From positions 54,671 through 100,832 of the forward strand of contig NZ_JADPCH010000005.1 in NCBI RefSeq assembly GCF_015670745.1: a stretch of 46,162 bases of DNA, read 5' to 3'. Each line of letters opens with the position of its first letter. The stretch's first letter is position 1. Under the pieces are notes generated by a model, which did not search any database, was not told the DNA's origin, and saw nothing but the letters and a program-made list of their open reading frames with translations. The translations under genes and the position numbers were made by a program. Of this stretch, positions 8,121 through 16,442 are shown piece by piece. This DNA is from Collinsella aerofaciens. GTDB taxonomy: Bacteria; Actinomycetota; Coriobacteriia; Coriobacteriales; Coriobacteriaceae.

Positions 8121-8150
8121 TGGGATGCCGATCGCCAGACCGGCATCCCA
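8121..8150 (-). terminator. Intercistronic hairpin between oppA and oppB (probable attenuator)
   Basis: Perfect 10-base arms TGGGATGCCG and CGGCATCCCA around a 10-base loop. On the minus strand only TTTAGG follows, so termination is probably partial. Its place after the binding-protein gene fits differential expression of oppA over oppBCDF, either by attenuation or by blocking 3' decay. Confidence 0.65.
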
Positions 8151-8246
8151 AAATTACCATCAGCCAGTTTACCCCAGGTTAGGGAGAACTGTATGTTTCC
8201 CATGAGGTCTACGTAAATACTTGACCCTCACGGAAGCTGCAAACTC

Positions 8247-9923
8247 TTAGGCGAGCTCAGCGGTACCCAGATCGGCGTGCTTCTGCGGATCGACATAGAG
8301 GTGCTTAATGCGATCGGAGCCGGCGATGGTGTGCGTGTAGAACATCACCGGGATGACCGGGCAGTCGGCAGCGACCATTGCGTCGGCCTCCTGCATCTTA
8401 GCGACGCGCTCCTCGTCGTCAACAATAGTACGAGCCTCGTCGACCTTGGCGTCGAACTCGGGGTTGTTGTAACCGGAGCGGTTGTCGCCACCGAGGGAGT
8501 CGGAGTGGAACAGCGGATACAGGAAGTTGTCCATGATCGGGTAGTCGGCAATCCAACCCAGACGACCGAACTGATAGTTAAAGTTCTGATACTGCTCGAG
8601 CAGGGCAGACCACTCAGGGGTATCGGAGACAGCGGTAACGCCAACCTTGGCGAGGTCGCCGATGATGGACTCCATGATCTCCTTGTGACCGCCGTCCTGG
8701 TTGTAGGACAGGGTCACGCTAATGCCACGATCCCCGTTAGCGCCAGCGGGAGCAACCTTGTCGAGGTACTCGTTAGCCTTGTCGACATCGTAGGCGCAGA
8801 ACTCCCATGCGCCCTCCTTGTAGCCATCGATGCCCGGAGGAACAATGCCGTCGGCAGGGGTACGGGTACCCTTGAAGATGGTCTTGCAGATGGCCTCACG
8901 GTTGATGGCCAGGGAGATGCCCCTACGCAGGTCGGCGTTGTTGAACGGCTCGGCCGTGGTGTTGCAGGTCAGATAGTACGTGGAAGGCTCGGCGCCGAGC
9001 AGCATGCGCTCGCCGTCACCCATGGTGTAGCCGTCCTTGGACACGCCGCGATCCTTCTTGGCGGCATCGATCTGAGCGACGGGAACGTCGCAGACATCGA
9101 GGTTACCGGCCTGGAACTCCTTGTAAGCGGTCTCCATGTCCTTGATGACCTGGAAGTGGATGCCATCGATCTTGGCCTTGTCGCCATAGTAATCGTCGAA
9201 CTTCTTGACGTTGATCTCCTGGCCATCCTCCCACTTGCCGTCCATCATGAACGGGCCGTTACCGACCGGGGCAAGATAGAAGCTCTTGACATCGGACTCG
9301 GCGCACTCGGGAACCGGGGCCAGAGCCGGATGAGAGGCGACGAAGGGGAAGTCAGCGTAAGCGGAAGCCAGCTTGACGACGAGGGTCTCATCGTCGGGGC
9401 AGGTAACACCGCTGAGCTCGGTAGCGTTACCGGCAAGCAGATCGTCATAGCCCTCGACCATGGAGAGGTGATAGGAGACCTCGGAAGGGCCGTACTCGGT
9501 AGCAACAGCCGACTTGGTGTTGACCAGACGCTCCCAACCGAGCTTGAAGGACTTGGAGGTAACGTCGTCACCGTTGTGGAACTTGGCCTTCTTGATCTTG
9601 AAGGTAAACTCGGTAGCGTCGTCGTTGGACTCAAAAGACTCGCAAGCCAGCGGAACGATCTCGCCCTTCTCGGCGTCGTAAGAGGTCAGAGCGTCAAAGA
9701 GCTGGTACTCGACCTGAGTGCCCTGGTCCTCCTGGACGTTGTAGGGGTCGATGCAGACCGGGTTGTTGATGTAGAAGTTCAGCGTCGAACCGGACTCAGA
9801 ACCGGAAGCGTCGCCGCCCTTCTTGCCGCATGCGGCAAGAAAAGCCATGGAGCTCGCAGCGAGGGTGCCGCCAACAAAGGCGCGACGACCCATAACGGGC
9901 TGGTGGAACATAGAATCAGCCAT
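8247..9923 (-). CDS. oppA: Peptide-binding lipoprotein OppA (SBP family 5)
   Basis: A 558-residue extracellular solute-binding protein. The start is the ATG at 9923, because AAGGAGG lies five bases upstream; an in-frame codon at 9971 has no such site. The N-terminus has GRRAF (residues 12-16), a hydrophobic stretch and a lipobox LAAC with Cys32, so it should be a membrane-anchored lipoprotein. The pair of arginines hints at Tat export, but the motif is not perfect. The body matches the SBP_bac_5 fold (for example DYYGDKAKIDG, and LRRGISLAINREAIC). It heads the operon oppABCDF. The substrate is probably oligopeptide, though SBP family 5 also carries other solutes. Confidence 0.93.
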   Translation of the reverse strand: MADSMFHQPVMGRRAFVGGTLAASSMAFLAACGKKGGDASGSESGSTLNFYINNPVCIDPYNVQEDQGTQVEYQLFDALTSYDAEKGEIVPLACESFESNDDATEFTFKIKKAKFHNGDDVTSKSFKLGWERLVNTKSAVATEYGPSEVSYHLSMVEGYDDLLAGNATELSGVTCPDDETLVVKLASAYADFPFVASHPALAPVPECAESDVKSFYLAPVGNGPFMMDGKWEDGQEINVKKFDDYYGDKAKIDGIHFQVIKDMETAYKEFQAGNLDVCDVPVAQIDAAKKDRGVSKDGYTMGDGERMLLGAEPSTYYLTCNTTAEPFNNADLRRGISLAINREAICKTIFKGTRTPADGIVPPGIDGYKEGAWEFCAYDVDKANEYLDKVAPAGANGDRGISVTLSYNQDGGHKEIMESIIGDLAKVGVTAVSDTPEWSALLEQYQNFNYQFGRLGWIADYPIMDNFLYPLFHSDSLGGDNRSGYNNPEFDAKVDEARTIVDDEERVAKMQEADAMVAADCPVIPVMFYTHTIAGSDRIKHLYVDPQKHADLGTAELA

Positions 9924-10163
9924 GCCATCCTCCTTATGAGATAGGACAAAGAAATGTTCAGTCGGACGCATGTCGAGACAATCCGATCCGAACCATCAAA
10001 ACGCCGCCCGCTGCAATGGCTGGTTATGCACAACGGTCCAACGTTTTGCAATACATTAGCGCATTTTATGCACGATTTGGGGCTAATTCCGGTTAACGGT
10101 CGAGAATTTCTTTAGTTGGGCGAAGTATGTGAGGATATTTTGACTCTGTTACAAATATGTAAA
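9924..10163. other. Non-coding region upstream of oppA
   Basis: No gene. On the minus strand a possible promoter is TTGCAA, 17 bases, CATAAC (within 10023-10051), which is weak. An A/T-rich stretch lies around 10130-10163, including GTTACAAATATGTAAAC (10149-10163 region), an imperfect dyad that may be a regulator site. I could not choose one transcription start with confidence. Confidence 0.35.
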
Positions 10164-10195
10164 CAAAAAGGGTCCCGCACTTGCGGAACCCTTTT
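10164..10195 (-). terminator. Terminator of secG
   Basis: Arms 10166-10178 and 10183-10195 form a stem (AAAAGGGTTCCGC on the minus strand) with a 4-base loop and a run of five T. It follows secG by about 25 bases. The A-tract on the other arm could let it work in both directions. Confidence 0.85.
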
Positions 10196-10218
10196 CAAGT
10201 ATTTTATGCGGCTCGTGC

Positions 10219-10473
10219 TTAGTAGCCCACGATGCCCTGCGGGAAGAAGAACATGCACAGCACGACGCACACGGCAAACACGACAGCCATGATGACGGTC
10301 AGGCGGTCAAGGTTCTGCTCCATAACGCCTGTGGCTGAACTGGAGTTATACAGCGAGCTAGCGATCATATCCGAAACGCCGGTACCCTTACCGGAATGCA
10401 TCAGGACGAGAATCGTCAACGCCACGGCAGAAACAGCCCAAACGACAAACAGAAGAATCTGGAACGGACCCAT
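10219..10473 (-). CDS. secG: Preprotein translocase subunit SecG
   Basis: An 84-residue membrane protein with two helices (about 5-24 and 58-77) and the loop motif HSGKGTGVSDMI between them, as expected for SecG, the accessory subunit of SecYEG. The ATG has AAGGAG about nine bases upstream. It is separated from gpmI by a terminator at 10578-10612 and so must have its own promoter in 10480-10577, which I could not pin down. Its place next to the gap-pgk-tpiA cluster is conserved in actinobacteria. Confidence 0.93.
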   Translation of the reverse strand: MGPFQILLFVVWAVSAVALTILVLMHSGKGTGVSDMIASSLYNSSSATGVMEQNLDRLTVIMAVVFAVCVVLCMFFFPQGIVGY

Positions 10474-10577
10474 AGATAAGCTCCTTAATAGAACAATTCA
10501 AACTCCAGTACTGTACCACAACCCCCTGCTCTCCCCTACCTGCCACTCGAGGACGGGGTGAAAATGGCAGAAATACC

Positions 10578-10612
10578 AAAAAGGGGATTGTCCGGTTGTG
10601 GACAACCCCCTT
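10578..10612 (-). terminator. Terminator of the pgk-tpiA-gpmI operon
   Basis: GGGGATTGTCC (10583-10593) pairs with GGACAACCCCC (10600-10610). On the minus strand the stem ends in CCCC followed by five T. It lies about 23 bases after the gpmI stop. Confidence 0.9.
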
Positions 10613-10634
10613 ACTAGAAAACGGTATTTGTTTT

Positions 10635-12191
10635 CTATTGGGCCTCGGTGGCGAGCACACGACCCGTCATCTCGGCGGAAGGCTCAATACCAGCCATGGT
10701 GAGCATAGTCGGAGCGATATCGGAAAGACGGCCGTCCTCGATACCGGTGAGCTTCGCCTTCTCATCAACGATGATGAACGGCACGCGGTTAGTGGTGTGA
10801 GCCGTAAACGGATGCTTGGAACCGTCGGAAGCAACGTCAAACATGTGATCGGCGTTGCCGTGGTCGGCGGTGATCAGCGCAAAGCCGCCCTTGGCGAGAA
10901 TCGCCGGGACAACCTTGGACAGGGCATCGTCAACAGCCTCGACGGCCTTAACGGCAGCGTCGAAGACACCGGTGTGACCAACCATGTCGCAGTTCGCGAA
11001 GTTCACGATGTAGAAATCAGCGCGATCCTCGTTGATGGCGGCGACAAGCTTCTCGGTAACCTCGGGAGCGCTCATCTCGGGCTGCAGATCGTAGGTAGCG
11101 ACCTTGGGGGAAGCGACGAGCACGCGCTCCTCGCCCTCCTTGGGCTCCTCGATGCCGCCGTTGAGGAAGAACGTCACGTGGGCGTACTTCTCGGTCTCGG
11201 CGGTGTGCAGCTGCTTCAGGCCGTTGGCGGCGATAACGTCGGCCAGGACGTTCTCGGGGAACGTCTTGGGGAAGGCGACCTCGACATCAAACGTCGGATC
11301 GTACTCGGTCATCGTCACAAAGTGCGAAAGCTTGATCTGCTCGCGCTCAAAGCCGTCGAACTCCTTGTCCGTGAACACGCGGGTCATCTGACGGGCGCGG
11401 TCGGGACGGAAGTTGAAGAAGATGGCCGCGTCGCCCTCGTGGATGCCCTCGTTGTGGGCAGCGAAGGGCTCGACGAACTCGTCGCCGCGCGGGTCCTTCT
11501 CGTAGTAGGCCTTGATGCCGGCAACGGGGTCTGTATCGGCATCGGACGCGTTGACCATGACGTCGTAGGCGCGCTGGATGCGCTCCCAACGATTATCGCG
11601 GTCCATGGCCCAATAACGGCCCGAGACGGTGGCAACGCGAGCGTCGCAACCGGTCTCCTCGGAGATCTTAGCCAGGAAGGCGCAGAACTCACTCATGTAG
11701 CCGGCACCGGACTGCGGGTCAACGTCGCGGCCATCCATGAAGGCGTGGACGCGAACGGTCTTGACACCGTGCTCGGCAGCCATCTTGACCAGAGCCTCGA
11801 CGTGGTTCATGTGAGAATGAACACCGCCAGGGCTCATAAGGCCCATGAGGTGCAGGGTCTTACCCTCGGCCTTGACGTCATCCATAGCCTTGACGAAAAC
11901 CTCGTTCTTGGCAATGGAGCCGTCCTTGATGGCATTGTTGATGCGCGAAAGCTCCTGGAACACGATGCGGCCGGCACCGATGTTGAGGTGACCCACCTCG
12001 GAGTTGCCCATCTGGCCGTCGGGAAGACCCACGTCCTCGCCCGAAGCGCCGAGCGTAGTGTGAGGGTACTTCTCGTACAGGCTATCAAGGAAGGGCGTCT
12101 TGGCAGCGGCGACGGCGTTCTCGCCATCAGCCGGAGCAAGGCCGCAGCCATCCATGATGATCAGGAGTGCAGGAAGATGACGCTGTGCCAT
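10635..12191 (-). CDS. gpmI: 2,3-bisphosphoglycerate-independent phosphoglycerate mutase
   Basis: A 518-residue cytosolic enzyme interconverting 3- and 2-phosphoglycerate in glycolysis; it belongs to the Mn-dependent alkaline-phosphatase superfamily. Visible motifs are IIMDGCG near the N-terminus (first metal Asp), GNSEVGH with the catalytic serine, GRDVDP, FNFRPDRARQ and TADHGNADHM (metal ligands). Length matches the bacterial enzyme. It starts five bases after the tpiA stop, with a modest AGGA ribosome site. A gpmI between tpiA and secG recalls the pgk-tpi-pgm order of Firmicutes more than that of Mycobacterium. Confidence 0.96.
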   Translation of the reverse strand: MAQRHLPALLIIMDGCGLAPADGENAVAAAKTPFLDSLYEKYPHTTLGASGEDVGLPDGQMGNSEVGHLNIGAGRIVFQELSRINNAIKDGSIAKNEVFVKAMDDVKAEGKTLHLMGLMSPGGVHSHMNHVEALVKMAAEHGVKTVRVHAFMDGRDVDPQSGAGYMSEFCAFLAKISEETGCDARVATVSGRYWAMDRDNRWERIQRAYDVMVNASDADTDPVAGIKAYYEKDPRGDEFVEPFAAHNEGIHEGDAAIFFNFRPDRARQMTRVFTDKEFDGFEREQIKLSHFVTMTEYDPTFDVEVAFPKTFPENVLADVIAANGLKQLHTAETEKYAHVTFFLNGGIEEPKEGEERVLVASPKVATYDLQPEMSAPEVTEKLVAAINEDRADFYIVNFANCDMVGHTGVFDAAVKAVEAVDDALSKVVPAILAKGGFALITADHGNADHMFDVASDGSKHPFTAHTTNRVPFIIVDEKAKLTGIEDGRLSDIAPTMLTMAGIEPSAEMTGRVLATEAQ

Positions 12192-12196
12192 ATGTC

Positions 12197-12964
12197 CTAC
12201 TCGCCTGCCTTGACGACCATAGAGGCGAAGTCGGCAGCCTTGAGCGAAGCGCCGCCCACGAGGGCGCCGTCAACGTCGGGCTTGGCGACGAGCTCGGCGA
12301 TGTTGCCGGGCTTGGCGGAACCGCCGTAGAGAACGCGGATGCCGTTGGCGAGCTCCTCGCCGAACATCTCCTTGAGGGTCTCACGGATAGCGCCGCAGAC
12401 CTCCTGAGCGTCCTCAGCGGTAGCGGTCTTGCCGGTGCCGATGGCCCAGATGGGCTCGTAGGCGACAACGACCTGCTTGGGGCAGGTGATCTCAAGACCA
12501 GCAAGGCCAGCCTTGACCTGGTTCACGACGTGCTCGACATAGGTGCCGGCCTCGCGGACCTCGAGGGACTCGCCGCAGCAGAAGACGGGAACAAGACCGG
12601 CGGCAACGAGGGCCTTGGCCTTCTTGTTCTGATCCTCGTCGGTCTCGTGGAAATAGTCGCGACGCTCGGAGTGGCCGATGATGCAGTAGGTGCAGCCAGC
12701 GGACTTGAGCATGTCGCAAGAGGACTCACCGGTGAAGGCACCCTTGGCCTCCCAGTACACGTTCTGTGCACCGAGGGCGATGGGGGCAGCCTGAATGCGG
12801 TCATGAACCGTGGTGATGTCGATGGTCGGAGGGCAGACGAGCACCTCGACGCCAGCCGGAACCTCGGGCAGAGCCTGAGCCAGCTCGTCGGCGAGCTTGG
12901 CGGCCTCGGCGACGTCGTTGTTCATCTTCCAGTTACCAGCGATAAGAAGGGTGCGATTAGGCAT
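12197..12964 (-). CDS. tpiA: Triosephosphate isomerase
   Basis: A 255-residue TIM-barrel enzyme interconverting dihydroxyacetone phosphate and glyceraldehyde-3-phosphate. It has GNWKMN (catalytic Lys), IIGHSERR (catalytic His), VVAYEPIWAIGTG (catalytic Glu) and the phosphate loop VLYGGSAKPGN. I take the ATG at 12964, although the frame is open to 13027, because GGAGG lies nine bases upstream and the first residues (MPNRTLLIAGNWKMN) fit the family. This start overlaps the pgk stop by eight bases (ATGCCTAA), indicating translational coupling. Confidence 0.96.
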   Translation of the reverse strand: MPNRTLLIAGNWKMNNDVAEAAKLADELAQALPEVPAGVEVLVCPPTIDITTVHDRIQAAPIALGAQNVYWEAKGAFTGESSCDMLKSAGCTYCIIGHSERRDYFHETDEDQNKKAKALVAAGLVPVFCCGESLEVREAGTYVEHVVNQVKAGLAGLEITCPKQVVVAYEPIWAIGTGKTATAEDAQEVCGAIRETLKEMFGEELANGIRVLYGGSAKPGNIAELVAKPDVDGALVGGASLKAADFASMVVKAGE

Positions 12965-14147
12965 CGAGAAGCGCCTCCACTCCGGGCAGGGCCTTACCCT
13001 CGACGAGCTCCATGGAAGCGCCGCCACCGGTGGAGATCCAGCTCATCTTGTCGGCCAGGTTGAACTTGTTGACAGCTGCGACGGAGTCGCCACCGCCGAT
13101 GATCGAGGTGCAGTCGGCCTCGGCGACAGCCTCGGCGATAGCCTGGGTGCCGTGAGCGAAGTTGTCGAACTCGAAGACGCCCATGGGGCCATTCCAGAAC
13201 ACGGTCTTGGCGCCCTTGACGGCCTCGGCGTAAAGCTCCTCGGTCTTGGGGCCGATGTCCATACCCTCACGGTCGTCGGGGATAGCGTCGGAAGCGACAA
13301 CCTCGGGGACAGCGTCCTCGCCAAAGTGATCGGCAACGCGGTTGTCGATGGGGAGCAGGATCTTGACGCCCTTCTCCTCGGCCTTCTTGAGCATCTCGCC
13401 GGCGCGCTCGACCCAGTCCTCTTCCTTGAGGGACTGACCGACGGACAGACCCTGAGCCAGGAAGAAGGTGTAGGCCATACCGCCACCGATGATCAGGGTG
13501 TCAGCGGAGTCGATGAGGTGATCGAGAACGCCGATCTTGGAGGAAACCTTGGAACCGCCGACGATAGCGACGAAGGGGCGCTCGGGCTCGGCGAAGATGC
13601 CGGTCAGCGTGTCGACCTCCTTCTCGAGCAGGAAGCCGGCGACGGCAGGCAGGTAAGCGGCGGGGCCCACAACGGAACCCTGGGCGCGGTGAGCGGTGCC
13701 GAAGGCATCGAGAACGAAGACGTCACCATAGGAAGCGAGCTTCTTGGCGATCTCGGGGTCGTTCTTCTTCTCACGCTTGTCGAAACGGACATTCTCGAGA
13801 ACGAGGACCTTGCCCGGCTCGACGGCGGCGACAGCCTCGGCAGCCTTCTCGCCGTAAGTGTCGGCGACAAAGGCAACGTCCAGACCAGAGAGCTCAGCGA
13901 GCTTCTTGGCGACGGGCTCGAGGGACAGCTCGGGCTGGAAGCCGGTGCCATCGGGACGGCCGAGGTGGCTCATGAGGATGACGCGAGCGTTGTGCTCAAC
14001 GAGGTAGTTGATGGTGGGCAGGGCAGCCTTGATGCGGGTGGTGTCGCCAACGACGCCATCCTTGATAGGCACGTTGAAGTCAACGCGGACGAGAACGCGC
14101 TTGCCGTCGACATCGATGTCGCGGACGGTCTTCTTGGTAAAGGCCAT
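12957..14147 (-). CDS. pgk: Phosphoglycerate kinase
   Basis: A 396-residue monomeric glycolytic kinase making ATP from 1,3-bisphosphoglycerate. Motifs are VRVDFNVP near residue 20, MSHLGRP, the nucleotide loop GGSKVSSKIGVL, WNGPMGVFE, and GGGDSV followed by STGGGASMELVEGK near the C-terminus. The start is the ATG at 14147 (MAFTKKTV), the usual N-terminus; the frame extends to 14183 without a ribosome site. A terminator-like hairpin separates it from gap, so pgk-tpiA-gpmI probably form a unit fed partly by read-through. Confidence 0.96.
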   Translation of the reverse strand: MAFTKKTVRDIDVDGKRVLVRVDFNVPIKDGVVGDTTRIKAALPTINYLVEHNARVILMSHLGRPDGTGFQPELSLEPVAKKLAELSGLDVAFVADTYGEKAAEAVAAVEPGKVLVLENVRFDKREKKNDPEIAKKLASYGDVFVLDAFGTAHRAQGSVVGPAAYLPAVAGFLLEKEVDTLTGIFAEPERPFVAIVGGSKVSSKIGVLDHLIDSADTLIIGGGMAYTFFLAQGLSVGQSLKEEDWVERAGEMLKKAEEKGVKILLPIDNRVADHFGEDAVPEVVASDAIPDDREGMDIGPKTEELYAEAVKGAKTVFWNGPMGVFEFDNFAHGTQAIAEAVAEADCTSIIGGGDSVAAVNKFNLADKMSWISTGGGASMELVEGKALPGVEALLDA

Positions 14148-14170
14148 GTTTGCTTCTACCTTTCGTACGT

Positions 14171-14193
14171 GTCTGCCTCCCATTACGGCAGAC
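14171..14193 (-). other. Small hairpin in the pgk leader
   Basis: Arms GTCTGCC and GGCAGAC pair perfectly around nine bases, 24 bases upstream of the pgk start and just after the gap terminator. There is little room for a promoter between them. It may define a processed 5' end of the pgk mRNA; this is inference. Confidence 0.4.
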
Positions 14194-14203
14194 GATTTCC
14201 TAT

Positions 14204-14250
14204 AAAAAGGGCGCGACCCTAGGGTGTAAGCCCTATAAGGCCGCGCCCTT
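14204..14250 (-). terminator. Terminator after gap
   Basis: Outer arms AAGGGCGCG/CGCGCCCTT (14242-14250 with 14207-14215) enclose a nested CCCTAGGGT... stem. On the minus strand a T-run (14204-14208) follows. It should stop much of the gap transcription before pgk and so uncouple gap from the lower genes. Confidence 0.85.
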
Positions 14251-14287
14251 CTTTAGACGCTCAACGAGCTATTCGCTAAAAGCTAAA

Positions 14288-15313
14288 TTAAGCAACGAAC
14301 TTCTCGAAGTACTTGATGGTGCGGACCATCTGAGAGGTGTAGGAGTTCTCGTTGTCGTACCAAGAGGTGACCTGAACGAGGGTCTGGCCGTTGCCGAGGT
14401 CAGAGCACATGGTCTGAGTGGCGTCGAAGATGGAGCCGTGGGTCTCGCCGATGATGTCGGTGGAGACGATGTCGTCCTCGTTGTAACCGAAGGTCTCGGA
14501 GATGGTGGCAGCGTAGGCCTTCATAGCAGCGTTGACCTCGTCGACGGTGACCTTCTTGTCAACGACAGCGTAGAGGTTGGTGATGGAGCCGGTCGGCGTC
14601 GGGACGCGCTGGGCGGCACCGATGAGCTTACCGTTGAGCTCGGGGAGAACCAGGCCGATAGCCTTGGCAGCACCAGTGGTGTTGGGGACGATGTTGACGG
14701 CGCAGGCGCGGCTACGACGCTTGTTGCCCTTGCGCTGCGGGCCGTCGAGCGGCATCTGGTCACCAGTCCAGGCGTGAATGGTGGTCATGATGCCGGACAC
14801 GATGGGAGCGAAGTCGTTCAGACCCTTGGCCATCGGGGCGAGGCAGTTGGTGGTGCAGGAAGCAGCGGAGATGATGTTGTCCTCAGCGGTCAGCGTCTCA
14901 TGGTTGACGTTGTACACGATGGTGGGCAGATCGCTGCCGGCCGGAGCGGAGATGACGACCTTCTTGGCGCCAGCGTTGATGTGGGCCTGAGCCTTAGCCT
15001 TGCTGGTGTAGAAGCCGGTGCACTCGAGAACGACGTCGACGTCGAGGTCGCCCCAAGGCAGGTTGTTGGCGTCGGCCTCCTTGTAGATCTTGATCTCCTT
15101 GCCGTCAACGGTGATGGAATCCTCACCAGCGACGACCTCGTGATCGCGAGCATAGTTGCCCTGCGTGGAGTCGTACTTCAGCAGGTAAGCGAGCATATCG
15201 GGAGAGGTGAGGTCGTTGATAGCGACGATCTCGGAGCCCTCATGACCGAACATCTGACGGAAAGCCAGACGACCGATGCGACCGAAGCCGTTAATAGCAA
15301 CCTTTACTGCCAT
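14288..15313 (-). CDS. gap: Glyceraldehyde-3-phosphate dehydrogenase, type I
   Basis: A 341-residue NAD-dependent enzyme oxidising glyceraldehyde-3-phosphate. It shows the Rossmann motif [10 protein letters not shown] at the N-terminus, [13 protein letters not shown] with the catalytic cysteine, [11 protein letters not shown], and the C-terminal [14 protein letters not shown]. The start is the ATG at 15313, chosen because AAAGGAG is six bases upstream. It has its own terminator and a 193-base AT-rich leader that carries an exact palindrome, so it appears to be regulated apart from pgk-tpiA-gpmI. Confidence 0.96.
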   Translation of the reverse strand: MAVKVAINGFGRIGRLAFRQMFGHEGSEIVAINDLTSPDMLAYLLKYDSTQGNYARDHEVVAGEDSITVDGKEIKIYKEADANNLPWGDLDVDVVLECTGFYTSKAKAQAHINAGAKKVVISAPAGSDLPTIVYNVNHETLTAEDNIISAASCTTNCLAPMAKGLNDFAPIVSGIMTTIHAWTGDQMPLDGPQRKGNKRRSRACAVNIVPNTTGAAKAIGLVLPELNGKLIGAAQRVPTPTGSITNLYAVVDKKVTVDEVNAAMKAYAATISETFGYNEDDIVSTDIIGETHGSIFDATQTMCSDLGNGQTLVQVTSWYDNENSYTSQMVRTIKYFEKFVA

Positions 15314-15506
15314 TGTGTCTCCTTTCGTAAGGCCCCCGCAAGCTACAGCGCCTGCCGTTGAGGCCCACAAACTAACCACTCGCCTAATATACCTTTTTTT
15401 TGACTTGAATTTCACGAGAATGCTCGAAATTGAAAATCAAATTTCCGTTAAAACGTTTTAAAGAATAAAATAGCAGTTAAATCCGTATATAATTCGATAA
15501 TTTAAC
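15314..15506 (-). promoter_or_regulatory. gap upstream region with promoter and palindrome
   Basis: An AT-rich spacer between whiA and gap. A -10 TATATT lies near 15386-15391 on the minus strand, but the matching -35 is poor (GTGAAA, 18 bases upstream). TTAAAACGTTTTAA at 15448-15461 is a perfect 14-base palindrome resembling sites of LacI-type regulators. A similar AAACGTTTTA occurs upstream of siaE (about 28155-28164). The operator role is inferred. Confidence 0.4.
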
Positions 15507-16436
15507 CTACCTGTTTGCTTCAATGAGCTTTTCAAGCCTCAAAACACGATGGTAGAGGGCCGACTTCGACAAGGGAGGGTCGGCCATCTCGCCCAGATCG
15601 CGCAGCGACAGATCGGGATAGCGCTCGCGCAGGTCGCAAAAGACCGCCAAGGCGTCCGGAAGCGTGTCGCGCAAACCCCGCTGTTCGAGTTCATCGATCA
15701 ACGCAAGCTGATGCTGGGCGGCACCCGCACTTCTGGTCTGATTGGCCAGCTCGGCATTCACGCGACGGTTTACGTCGTTCTTAACCAACTTGACCGCACG
15801 CGCCTCCTCAATCTCGGCAACGCTGCGCTTGGCACCAATCAGCTTTAATAGATGCTCGATCTCCTCGGCGCTCTTAATGTAGACAGCAAAGGATCCGCGC
15901 CGCGCGTTAACGCGCGCATGGATTCCAATCTGCTCCAATAGATCGCAAAGTCCCCGGGCATACTGCTCGCCCTGCACCGCGATCTCCAAATGAAAGTCGC
16001 CGCGGGGATCGGCCACGAAACCGCCGGCGATGAGCGCGCCGCGGATGTAGGCAAGCCTGCAGCAGGGACGGGCAACGATGTGCCGGGGAACACCAGCGAC
16101 GAGCCCTCCCCTGCGGTCGAGAATGCCCAGCAGCACCAGAGCCTTGTCCAGGTCGGGCTGATCGGGCAGGGTAATGAGATAGTTACGGACCTTATGCAAG
16201 ACCGATTTACGAACGGTGAATTCCGTTTTGAGCTTAAGGATGCGATGCGTCAGTGTGATCATCGTGCGCGCGACAGCGCCCGTCTCGGTCGCGACCGTCA
16301 AACGATACCGCCCGGAGCCGGCCAGCGAAAGTGTGCCGCTCACACGCGTCAGGGCGGCAAGCGTCGACAAATCGCAGTATTCACATTCGGGTTCGCAGCG
16401 CGCGAGCTCGTCACGCACCTCGGCGGTAAACGACAT
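15507..16436 (-). CDS. whiA: DNA-binding protein WhiA
   Basis: A 309-residue WhiA with the N-terminal fold derived from LAGLIDADG endonucleases (about 1-210, including CCRLAYIRGALIAGGFVADP and SAEEIEHLLKLIGA) and a C-terminal helix-turn-helix (about 225-305, with SLRDLGEMADPPLSKSALYHR). WhiA regulates sporulation or cell division in actinobacteria and division and chromosome segregation in Bacillus. It starts six bases after rapZ, so they are co-transcribed. The usual neighbour yvcK/glmR is not between them. The gene ends within an AT-rich stretch without an obvious terminator. Confidence 0.96.
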   Translation of the reverse strand: MSFTAEVRDELARCEPECEYCDLSTLAALTRVSGTLSLAGSGRYRLTVATETGAVARTMITLTHRILKLKTEFTVRKSVLHKVRNYLITLPDQPDLDKALVLLGILDRRGGLVAGVPRHIVARPCCRLAYIRGALIAGGFVADPRGDFHLEIAVQGEQYARGLCDLLEQIGIHARVNARRGSFAVYIKSAEEIEHLLKLIGAKRSVAEIEEARAVKLVKNDVNRRVNAELANQTRSAGAAQHQLALIDELEQRGLRDTLPDALAVFCDLRERYPDLSLRDLGEMADPPLSKSALYHRVLRLEKLIEANR

Positions 16437-16442
16437 GCAGGC

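Noticed and set aside
10596-12329. A 577-codon plus-strand frame opposite gpmI
   Set aside because: It shadows gpmI, which has clear catalytic motifs; no ribosome site or known domain supports the antisense frame. Similar shadows opposite pgk, gap and oppA were also dropped.
12965-13027. Longer tpiA N-terminus starting at 13027
   Set aside because: The extra residues would overlap pgk and do not resemble the family; the ATG at 12964 has a good ribosome site.
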